Notes: generated from the sequence alone by a model not told the origin. Shown: positions 1 to 5,068, counted from the stretch's first letter. The stretch is DNA of 5,666 nucleotides from Candidatus Microgenomates bacterium (GCA_016178125.1 JACOTV010000022.1:1-5666); one strand, 5' to 3'. Numbers and translations: made by a program.

Positions 1-1
1 C

Positions 2-1084
2 CTTGCGAAGGACCAGTCATACGCAGCTTCGGCCACGGGGACTATACAGTCGTTCTCGTTTTCGCGCTCGGCGGCTATTCAGATTCTTGCAGAAACCGGC
101 ATAGTAGGATTATTCGCCTTCCTTATTATTTTCTTCCGCGGCATGTACGAAGCCCAGGCCCTTCCCCGCGATGTAAAGATTGCGGCGTTTAGTTTATTTT
201 TCTATCTTTTGGCCGCGTTCATCGCATTTCCACCCTCTATTGTGCTGCTTTTCTTGTTGGCTATCACGCTCGGGTTATTGCACCACGACATAATCGCCCA
301 TTCATATCGCCACGCAGAAAAGCCATTTGTGAAAACCATCAAAATCCCGGTCATTCTATCTTCCATGGCTGCTGTGGTGATATTCTGCGCACTTTCTGCG
401 GGCATGTATCAAATGGTGATGTATTACCGTGCCGATTTGGCCTATCGCCACTCCGCACAAGCCATAGGAAATCGTTCACTCAGTGAAACGTATAGTGATC
501 AATACAACGCCATCACCCTGAACCCGTACCAAGAGAAGTACCACATTAGTTTTTCGCAAACCAATCTCTATATAGCCAACCAGATAGCGATAAACACCAA
601 AAAATCCGGATCCAAGCTAAGCAGCCGCGACCAAGCAACCGTCACAAACGCCATAAAGACCGCGATCGAAGAAAGCCGAGCCGCAACAGTCCTTAACCCA
701 CAAAAAGCATCAAACTGGGAAAACCGAGGACGCATTTATAAAAGCCTCCTTACTGTCGCCGAAAAGTCGGATATCTTTGCAATCGGCGCGTATGAGCGTG
801 CCGGTCTCCTTGACCCGTTTAACCCGGTATATAAAAATGACCTTGGCGAAGTCTACTATTTAACGGGTCAATACAAACAGGCGGCAACACGATTTATCGA
901 AGCTTTACATATAAAGCCAGACTATTCCAATGCGTCATATAACCTCGCCTGGAGCTACTACCAGCTGGGAGATAAACAGAAGGCTATTGCCCAAATGGAA
1001 ACGCTTTCTCAGTCACTTCGGACAGAACGCGATTCTGACGCGTATAAAAAGGCTATTTCTGACCTCGAGCGGCTTAAAAAATAA
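2..1084 (+). CDS. O-antigen ligase-like (Wzy/WaaL type) membrane protein with C-terminal TPR repeats, 5' end missing
   Basis: The frame is open to the left edge, so this is the last 360 residues of a longer protein; the ATG at 143 is internal. The visible part starts with a polar loop, then an ETGIVGLF motif (residues 31-38) leading into a hydrophobic helix, as in the C-terminal part of Wzy_C/O-antigen ligase family proteins. Further hydrophobic segments lie at about 58-93 (probably two helices) and 115-137. A soluble tail follows with TPR-like helix pairs at roughly 236-269, 275-305 and 306-335; the clearest have the LGEVYYLTGQYKQA and LAWSYYQLGDKQKA patterns. Such proteins join or polymerise lipid-linked glycans at the outer face of the membrane, and the TPR tail may bind partners; this role is inferred from the family. 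The catalytic loop would lie outside the window. It ends in TAA, 51 bp before the next gene. No terminator is visible after it. A different Wzy-fold protein, such as a general glycan polymerase, cannot be excluded. Confidence 0.75.
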   Translation, partial: LAKDQSYAASATGTIQSFSFSRSAAIQILAETGIVGLFAFLIIFFRGMYEAQALPRDVKIAAFSLFFYLLAAFIAFPPSIVLLFLLAITLGLLHHDIIAHSYRHAEKPFVKTIKIPVILSSMAAVVIFCALSAGMYQMVMYYRADLAYRHSAQAIGNRSLSETYSDQYNAITLNPYQEKYHISFSQTNLYIANQIAINTKKSGSKLSSRDQATVTNAIKTAIEESRAATVLNPQKASNWENRGRIYKSLLTVAEKSDIFAIGAYERAGLLDPFNPVYKNDLGEVYYLTGQYKQAATRFIEALHIKPDYSNASYNLAWSYYQLGDKQKAIAQMETLSQSLRTERDSDAYKKAISDLERLKK

Positions 1085-1090
1085 CCCGTT

Positions 1091-1125
1091 TTGAGCGTAA
1101 ATTGGGCCTCGTTATATGTTAAAAT
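1091..1125 (+). promoter_or_regulatory. Extended -10 promoter for the LysM/M23 gene, giving a near-leaderless transcript
   Basis: The -10 hexamer TAAAAT (1120-1125) is preceded by TG at 1117-1118 with one base between, a good extended -10 element. The only -35-like hexamer, TTGAGC at 1091-1096, is 23 bp away, which is too far, so the extended -10 probably carries the promoter. Transcription would begin near 1132, leaving only about 4 nt before the ATG at 1136. The 8-mer GCCTCGTT at 1106-1113, exactly 6 bp upstream of the -10, recurs at the same distance in the glutamate dehydrogenase promoter. Confidence 0.45.
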
Positions 1126-1135
1126 GAGCTGATCC

Positions 1136-2080
1136 ATGCAAGAACTTAATGCATTTCTCCGTTTTTGCCGTCGATACCTACGTTCCCGCACGCTAAGCTT
1201 TGGGCGTCGTTTCGAGCGCGTCAAAGATTTCTTGGTTGCGATACTCGTTGTTAAACGCGGAAAATACTCGTCTTCGTTTCTTAACACCTCGTTTTTCTTG
1301 TTGGTTATTACGGCCATGGTGGGCGGTCCTATTATCGCCGAGAACAACCCGTTCATAAACGAACTCAACCAGCGAAACAGCACGTCCCAATCTGTTCTTA
1401 GCTATAACCCATACGAAAATTCACTCGGCACCATTATTTCGGCAAAGCCGCGCGATAAGGTAGTTGAATATGAAGTACGTGGCGGTGATACCGTAGGCAC
1501 AATCGCCAAGAAGTTCGATGTCTCAGAAGACACTATCCGCTGGGCAAACGACCTCAAAAACGACACTATAAAACCAGGACAAAAGCTCAATGTTCCACCA
1601 GGCACCGGTATTGTATATAAAGTAAGCACCGGAGAAAATATTTACTCAATAGCTAAAAAATACAACGTTGACGCTCAGAAATTTTATGGAGGCCCCATTA
1701 TTGCCGGCACCAAGGGGAATTCAAATTTCATTTGGCCAACCAACGGGCTCATAACTCAGTACCCGATTTGGTACCATATGGCGCTTGATATCGCCAATAA
1801 TGCCCTCCCACCGGTCTTGGCATCAGACACCGGAACGGTCATATTTGCCGGCTGCATAAGCACCGGTTATGGTTGCCATGTGATCATCAATCACGGAAAC
1901 GGATATCAAACACTCTACGGACATCTTTCTCAGATACTGGTTTCCCCGGGTCAAGCCGTATCGCAAGGAAAACAGATTGGGTTCATGGGATCAACCGGAA
2001 GAAGCACGGGGCCGCACCTTCACTTCGAAATCCGCTCAGGCGGAACGCAGCTAAATCCACTCGGATTCTTGAAGCAATAG
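1136..2080 (+). CDS. Membrane-anchored LysM / M23-family peptidoglycan endopeptidase
   Basis: The 314-residue protein has a basic N-terminus (1-46) and one hydrophobic segment (about 48-69), suggesting a membrane anchor with the rest outside. A complete LysM repeat (about 110-155, with GGDTVGTIAKKF) is followed by a second LysM start (about 160-184, GENIYSIAKKYNV) that breaks off after its first half. A lysostaphin-type M23 domain occupies 198-314. Its zinc and catalytic residues are all visible: H214 and D218 in HxxxD, H263 in YGHLS, and H294/H296 in PHLHFE. M23 enzymes cut peptide cross-links in peptidoglycan, and LysM binds the glycan, so a role in wall remodelling or division is likely. 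The ATG at 1136 is preferred because an upstream in-frame ATG at 1124 meets TGA after two codons. There is no Shine-Dalgarno sequence. It ends only 6 bp from the convergent glutamate dehydrogenase gene. The M23 assignment is firm; the biological substrate is inferred. Confidence 0.92.
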   Translation: MQELNAFLRFCRRYLRSRTLSFGRRFERVKDFLVAILVVKRGKYSSSFLNTSFFLLVITAMVGGPIIAENNPFINELNQRNSTSQSVLSYNPYENSLGTIISAKPRDKVVEYEVRGGDTVGTIAKKFDVSEDTIRWANDLKNDTIKPGQKLNVPPGTGIVYKVSTGENIYSIAKKYNVDAQKFYGGPIIAGTKGNSNFIWPTNGLITQYPIWYHMALDIANNALPPVLASDTGTVIFAGCISTGYGCHVIINHGNGYQTLYGHLSQILVSPGQAVSQGKQIGFMGSTGRSTGPHLHFEIRSGGTQLNPLGFLKQ

Positions 2081-2086
2081 GTATTA

Positions 2087-3394
2087 TTAGTGCATTTCGT
2101 TCACAATGCGCTCGATTGCGACCTCAAACGCGGCCTCTTTAAGCGGGATGTTGCGTTTGACTGACTGATTCCAAATCCGCTCAAACGCTGCAGTCATGAT
2201 CTCGTGTAGTTTGTCGTTTACTTCTTGTTCGCTCCAGCGTTCGTTCTTGGTGCCCTGAAGCCACTCCAAATATGACACCACAACACCCCCCGCATTGGCT
2301 AAAACATCGGGGATTATAATTACCCCTTGGGAAATAAGGTATTCATATGCATCTTCGGTAATGGGACCATTGGCCATCTCAACGATGATTTTGGCACGAA
2401 TATCTTTCATATTCTCTATGTTGATCACGTTCTCGAGGGCTGCGGGTACTAATACATCGACCGGCAAAGTGAGTAGCTCATCGTTCATGAGGGTTTTTCC
2501 GCCGTCGATCCTACAGGCTCCGCTTTCACAAAAACATTCCCCCAAGGCTCCCTTTTCGGTTTTACACTGTAAGGTTGCTACAACATCAAGTTCGGCCTGA
2601 TCCTTCAACATAATGCCTGTTTTACTGTCTGAAACCGCAACTACTTTATAGCCTTGCTCACTGGCTAATTTTGAGAAGTAATACCCTACATTCCCAAAGC
2701 CCTGAACGGCGATCGTGAGGCTCTCCTTGGAACGACCAAGCTTGGCAAGAAGCGCGACCAACGCAATTACTCCACCTCGACCGGTGGCTTCGGTGCGGCC
2801 CAAACTCCCACCCAAATGCACTGGTTTTCCCGTAAACGCCGCCGCCCACTCTGAGAGCTGTTTATGGCTTGGATTAGGTGTTTCGGTCTCGGACTTCATA
2901 TGCTGCACATATTCGTCGGTCATCCATGCCATGATTTCGGGTGTGGTATTTACATCGGGGGCCGGAATATCGGTGTCTTCGCCAATGTGCATAAACAACT
3001 TGTCGACATAGGCCCGTGAAAGATGCTCCAGTTCAAGCCGTGAAAGTTTGCGTGGGTCGACCACAACGCCCCCTTTACCGCCTCCTAAGGGAATACCTGC
3101 CACCGAAGTTTTGATGCTCATGAGGGTTGCCAATGCTTGTACTTCTTCTTGAGAAACCTGAGGATGGAATCTGATTCCGCCTTTATACGGTCCCAACACG
3201 TTGTTGTGTTGCACCCGATATCCGCGAAATATTTCGGTGCGACCGTCGTCCATAATCACGGGGATATCGACGGTGTGTATGTGATTGGGGTTTAGAAGCT
3301 TTGAAATAACCTCGTCAGACACATTAAGACGTTTTGAGGTCTTAAGAATCAGGGTTTGCGCTGTTTCCAGCATTTGTTGGCCTTGGGACTGCAT
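2087..3394 (-). CDS. gdhA: Glutamate dehydrogenase (Glu/Leu/Phe/Val dehydrogenase family)
   Basis: This enzyme interconverts glutamate and 2-oxoglutarate plus ammonia with NAD(P)(H), linking nitrogen and central carbon metabolism in the cytoplasm. The 435 residues match the usual length of hexameric GDH. Visible motifs are the substrate-binding GPYKGGIRFHP (K71), the SIKTSVAGIPLGGGKGG stretch (K95, K107), the catalytic aspartate in PAPDVNT (D147), the Rossmann motif GFGNVG (232-237) and the C-terminal ANAGGVVVSYLEW (S374). An aspartate closes the second strand of the nucleotide fold (D256 in VSDSKTG), which hints at NAD preference; this is inference. Unusual is a Cys-rich loop, C277-x9-C287-x-C289-x4-C294, where the better-known enzymes have a short glycine/proline-rich loop. 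The ATG at 3394 has no Shine-Dalgarno sequence; Met8 (3373) is a possible alternative start. The gene has its own promoter upstream, lies 77 bp after trxB on the same strand, and converges on the M23 gene with a 6-bp gap. Leu/Phe/Val dehydrogenase activity is less likely given the length and motifs. Confidence 0.93.
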   Translation of the reverse strand: MQSQGQQMLETAQTLILKTSKRLNVSDEVISKLLNPNHIHTVDIPVIMDDGRTEIFRGYRVQHNNVLGPYKGGIRFHPQVSQEEVQALATLMSIKTSVAGIPLGGGKGGVVVDPRKLSRLELEHLSRAYVDKLFMHIGEDTDIPAPDVNTTPEIMAWMTDEYVQHMKSETETPNPSHKQLSEWAAAFTGKPVHLGGSLGRTEATGRGGVIALVALLAKLGRSKESLTIAVQGFGNVGYYFSKLASEQGYKVVAVSDSKTGIMLKDQAELDVVATLQCKTEKGALGECFCESGACRIDGGKTLMNDELLTLPVDVLVPAALENVINIENMKDIRAKIIVEMANGPITEDAYEYLISQGVIIIPDVLANAGGVVVSYLEWLQGTKNERWSEQEVNDKLHEIMTAAFERIWNQSVKRNIPLKEAAFEVAIERIVNEMH

Positions 3395-3424
3395 AGGAAT
3401 AATTGAGCACGAAACTATTAGTAT

Positions 3425-3453
3425 ATATTAAGAGCGAACGAGGCTCTTGACAA
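3425..3453 (-). promoter_or_regulatory. Sigma-70-type promoter of glutamate dehydrogenase
   Basis: Read on the minus strand, TTGTCA (3448-3453, five of six to the -35 consensus) is followed by exactly 17 bp and then TAATAT (3425-3430). Transcription would start near 3418, giving a leader of about 24 nt without a ribosome binding site. A second TTGTCA lies 11 bp further upstream (3459-3464). The promoter sits between trxB and gdhA, so gdhA can be transcribed independently of the csoR-trxB unit. Confidence 0.5.
3430..3448. repeat. Inverted repeat filling the gdhA promoter spacer (possible operator or weak trxB terminator)
   Basis: AAGAGC (3430-3435) and GCTCTT (3443-3448) form perfect 6-bp arms around a 7-nt loop. 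The repeat covers the entire 17-bp spacer between the -35 and -10 hexamers of the gdhA promoter, which suits a repressor site. It could also form a small hairpin 24 nt after the trxB stop, but no T-run follows on the minus strand, so terminator function is weakly supported. Confidence 0.4.
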
Positions 3454-3471
3454 AAATATGACAATTAGTGG

Positions 3472-4458
3472 TTAGGCTTCTAACCAGCGCTCTGCGTCGA
3501 GGGCTGCTGAGACTCCCAGGCCGGCGGCTGTGGCGGCCTGACGATACACATGATCTACACAGTCACCGGCGGCAAAGACTCCTTCAACAGAAGTCGCCGT
3601 GCCGTAGTAACAATGATCTTTTGTCGGTTTAAACGCACCAGAAGGCTCTTTACCTAACATTATTCGTTCGGCGAGCATGGCATTTGTAAGTATGTACCCC
3701 GCCTCGTCGAGCTTGATTGCGTTTTTAAATAGCTCGGTGTCGGGCTTATGGCCAATAGCAACAAACACGCCGTCGAGTTTGATATCACGGCTTTCATGAG
3801 TTTTTATGTTTTGAGCCTTAATACCCTCTACTTTATTCTCGCCAACCACTTCGGTAATCTGAGTATCGAGAATAACCTCGATATTTTTGTGGGATTTTAC
3901 CCGCTCACCCATGATTTTTGAGGCTCGGAATTCACTACGACGATGAATCAAGTATACCTTTGAAGCAAACTTCGTGAGGGTAAGTGCCTCTTCCATGGCC
4001 GTGTCCCCGCCGCCTACCACAGCTACATCTTTTCCTTTAAAAAAGAATCCGTCACATGTGGCACATGCCGAAACCCCCTTGCCACGAAGGCGCGTCTCAC
4101 TTTCGAGACCCAACCAAAGCGCTTTTGCACCCGTTGCGATAATTACTGCATCTGTAGTGATGGTTTTATCGAGATAGCCTAGTGTAAAAGGCTTCTTAGA
4201 GAAATCTATCGATGTAATATTTTGATCAATAATCCGTACATTAAGGCCTTTTACTTGTTTCCGCATGGTTTCGATGAGCTCGGGACCCATGATGGTGGGG
4301 AAGCCGGGGAAGTTTTCGACTTCGGTCGTGAGCATGAGTTGACCACCATACGGTGATCCTCCGATAACCAGGGGGTTGAGGCCGGCGCGGGCCGTGTAAA
4401 TGGCGGCGGCCAAGCCGGCCGGACCGCTTCCAATAATAGTTACTTTTTCGTTTTCCAT
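3472..4458 (-). CDS. trxB: Thioredoxin reductase (NADPH, FAD flavoprotein)
   Basis: This enzyme uses NADPH to reduce thioredoxin disulfide in the cytoplasm, supporting thiol homeostasis and deoxyribonucleotide synthesis. The protein has 328 residues. Visible are the N-terminal FAD-binding motif GSGPAG (10-15), the redox pair C132/C135 in CATCDGFF, the NADPH-binding GGGDTAMEEA (149-158), the phosphate-binding HRRSEFRA (172-179) and the second FAD motif FAAGD (295-299) followed by HVYRQAATAAG. Between GYI (254-256) and GVFAAGD the segment is about 20 residues longer than I recall in E. coli TrxB, and it carries an extra Cys283. The ATG at 4458 is chosen over a TTG at 4497, because the 13 extra residues would overlap the upstream repressor gene and do not look like TrxB, whereas MENEKVTIIGSGPAG is a typical start. 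It begins 16 bp after the CsoR-like gene with no promoter between them, so the two are almost surely co-transcribed. No Shine-Dalgarno sequence is seen. Confidence 0.95.
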   Translation of the reverse strand: MENEKVTIIGSGPAGLAAAIYTARAGLNPLVIGGSPYGGQLMLTTEVENFPGFPTIMGPELIETMRKQVKGLNVRIIDQNITSIDFSKKPFTLGYLDKTITTDAVIIATGAKALWLGLESETRLRGKGVSACATCDGFFFKGKDVAVVGGGDTAMEEALTLTKFASKVYLIHRRSEFRASKIMGERVKSHKNIEVILDTQITEVVGENKVEGIKAQNIKTHESRDIKLDGVFVAIGHKPDTELFKNAIKLDEAGYILTNAMLAERIMLGKEPSGAFKPTKDHCYYGTATSVEGVFAAGDCVDHVYRQAATAAGLGVSAALDAERWLEA

Positions 4459-4474
4459 GGAGTGTTTTATTAAA

Positions 4475-4699
4475 CTACATCGCGAGTACGCGGTCAACTA
4501 CTTTTTCGATTCGCTTCTTTTCGCTTTCTTCCATATTCTTGCACATGTCGGCAACGACCAACTCCTTCGACAATCCGTCGATGGCATTTTTAACCGCCGA
4601 TATTTGCTGGAGGATATCGCTACATTCACGTTGGCTGTCCATCATACGTTGAATGCCCTTAAGCTGCCCTACAATCCGATTTATGCGTTGGTTATTCAT
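4475..4699 (-). CDS. Small CsoR/DUF156-family transcriptional repressor with a non-canonical sensor site
   Basis: The 74-residue all-helical protein carries the family signature: basic helix 1 (RINRIVGQLKGIQRMM, 5-20), then RECSDILQQISAVKNAIDGL (24-43). Family members (CsoR, RcnR, FrmR, CstR) are tetrameric repressors released from DNA by metal, aldehyde or persulfide. Copper-sensing CsoR uses Cys, then His 25 residues later and Cys 29 residues later. Here C26 is kept, but the His position is Asp51 and the second Cys position is Asn55; a second Cys sits at 53. Copper sensing by the classic triad is therefore unlikely, and thiol-based sensing is possible (inference). The start at 4699 is preferred to the ATG at 4753, because the longer form adds an atypical hydrophobic stretch and its ATG overlaps the -35 box, upstream of the predicted transcription start. 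It is followed 16 bp later by trxB, which it probably regulates together with itself. Confidence 0.88.
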   Translation of the reverse strand: MNNQRINRIVGQLKGIQRMMDSQRECSDILQQISAVKNAIDGLSKELVVADMCKNMEESEKKRIEKVVDRVLAM

Positions 4700-4709
4700 A
4701 GCTTGATAG

Positions 4710-4733
4710 ATACTGAGTACTAGTACCCAGTAT
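4710..4733. promoter_or_regulatory. 24-bp near-perfect palindrome, candidate operator of the CsoR-like repressor
   Basis: On the minus strand the site reads ATACTG, G, GTAC, TA, GTAC, T, CAGTAT: two 11-bp half-sites around a central TA, with only one mismatched pair. It covers the -10 hexamer and the predicted start point of the csoR-trxB promoter and ends 10 bp before the csoR ATG. This is where an autoregulating repressor would block transcription. It lacks the long G/C tracts often described for copper CsoR operators, in line with the altered sensor residues. Confidence 0.65.
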
Positions 4734-4758
4734 AGAGTATTTATTTCCCGCATGTCAA
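4729..4758 (-). promoter_or_regulatory. Near-consensus promoter of the csoR-trxB unit
   Basis: On the minus strand a perfect -35 TTGACA (4753-4758) is followed by 18 bp and then TATACT (4729-4734), five of six to the -10 consensus. Transcription should start near 4722, in the middle of the palindrome, leaving a leader of about 23 nt before the ATG at 4699. It is the strongest-looking promoter in the window, as expected for a gene pair held off by a repressor. A DnaA box ends just 2 bp upstream of the -35. Confidence 0.7.
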
Positions 4759-4760
4759 GA

Positions 4761-4769
4761 TGTGGATAA
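4761..4769 (-). promoter_or_regulatory. DnaA box (perfect TTATCCACA), minus orientation
   Basis: TGTGGATAA on the plus strand is the exact complement of the consensus DnaA box TTATCCACA. It is the left arm of an inverted pair with the box at 4787-4795, separated by a 17-nt AT-rich segment. It abuts the -35 of the csoR-trxB promoter. Confidence 0.55.
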
Positions 4770-4786
4770 CAAATGCATATAATTAC

Positions 4787-4795
4787 TTATCCACA
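4787..4795 (+). promoter_or_regulatory. DnaA box (perfect TTATCCACA), plus orientation
   Basis: This exact match to the DnaA consensus faces the box at 4761-4769. A degenerate third copy, CTATCCACG read on the minus strand, lies at 4809-4817 with two mismatches. Three box-like sites within 57 bp next to AT-rich DNA suggest DnaA binding, either as part of an origin or as a regulatory site; the sequence alone cannot tell which. Confidence 0.55.
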
Positions 4796-4843
4796 AGTAT
4801 TTTCAAAACGTGGATAGAGCGGTGTACAAGAAATCGATAAGAT

Positions 4844-4971
4844 GCGCGTTGCCTTGCACACTCTGGGGGTCCTGTCGCTCGTCTTTCCCAATTGTTGCTC
4901 CCCGAGATAGCCCGGGCCCCTCAATCGGGACCCCTGACTCGCGCCACCCCTATTCCCCTTGGGCAACGCGC
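4844..4971. other. GC-rich, C-tract-rich intergenic block closed by a perfect 10-bp stem; possible structured RNA
   Basis: This is the main content of the gene-free stretch 4700-5068. GCGCGTTGCC (4844-4853) pairs exactly with GGCAACGCGC (4962-4971). Inside, GGGGTCC (4866-4872) pairs with GGACCCC (4928-4934), extended by flanking G-U and G-C pairs to about 10 bp. The nested helices suggest a folded RNA of roughly 130 nt. On the plus strand a weak promoter-like pair (TTCAAA 4802-4807, 17 bp, TACAAG 4825-4830) would start a transcript near 4837; no convincing promoter is seen on the minus strand. I find no conserved core of tRNA, 5S rRNA, SRP RNA or RNase P RNA. No credible protein-coding frame is present. 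Orientation and class are unresolved. Confidence 0.3.
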
Positions 4972-5007
4972 GACGTACGCACGAAGATCAATATTAGAGG
5001 CTATATA

Positions 5008-5040
5008 CTCAAAAACTGACACAGTGAGTGTCAGTTTGAG
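5008..5040 (-). terminator. Intrinsic terminator downstream of rho, possibly bidirectional
   Basis: AAACTGACAC (5013-5022) and GTGTCAGTTT (5028-5037) form a perfect 10-bp stem with a 5-nt loop, extended after a two-base bulge by CTC/GAG (5008-5010, 5038-5040). Read on the minus strand the stem ends in a run of five T. It lies 28 bp after the rho stop codon. On the plus strand only three T follow the loop side, so it would be weaker in that direction. Confidence 0.7.
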
Positions 5041-5068
5041 GCTGAAAGAGAACAGTATGACTTAGAGT

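Noticed and set aside
143..145. ATG at 143 as the start of the first gene
   Set aside because: The same frame continues upstream to the window edge and encodes the ETGIVGLF segment expected of the family, so the Met is internal.
1124..1132. Alternative genetic code with UGA read as glycine, suggested by no gene ending in TGA and an in-frame ATG-AGC-TGA before the M23 start
   Set aside because: None of the six coding frames contains an internal TGA; a UGA-glycine genome would be expected to use it repeatedly.
1324..1709. Repeated GGPIIA peptide in the M23 protein (residues 63-68 and 185-190) as a duplication scar
   Set aside because: The match is six residues only, the underlying DNA differs at several positions, and flanking residues do not match; chance is enough.
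2031..2044. TCCGC-TCAG-GCGGA hairpin as a terminator for gdhA
   Set aside because: The stem is only 5 bp, no T-run follows on either strand, and it lies in well-conserved M23 coding sequence.
4459..4497. TTG start giving TrxB 13 more residues
   Set aside because: It would overlap the end of the repressor gene and adds no recognisable sequence; the ATG at 4458 gives a standard TrxB N-terminus.
4700..4753. Longer CsoR-like protein starting at the ATG at 4753
   Set aside because: That ATG overlaps the -35 box and lies upstream of the predicted transcription start; the added residues are hydrophobic and atypical for the family.
4841..4980. tRNA, 5S rRNA, SRP RNA, RNase P RNA or tmRNA in the GC-rich block
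   Set aside because: I looked for the T-loop, the 5S core, the SRP GGAAGGAA/GCAGCC apex and the RNase P GAGGAAAGUCC motif on both strands and found none.
4810..5019. 69-residue open frame on the plus strand in the rho-csoR gap
   Set aside because: It starts with GTG without a ribosome binding site, shows no domain or hydrophobic pattern, is rich in Pro, Ser and Arg as expected from translating C-rich DNA, and overlaps the predicted stems.
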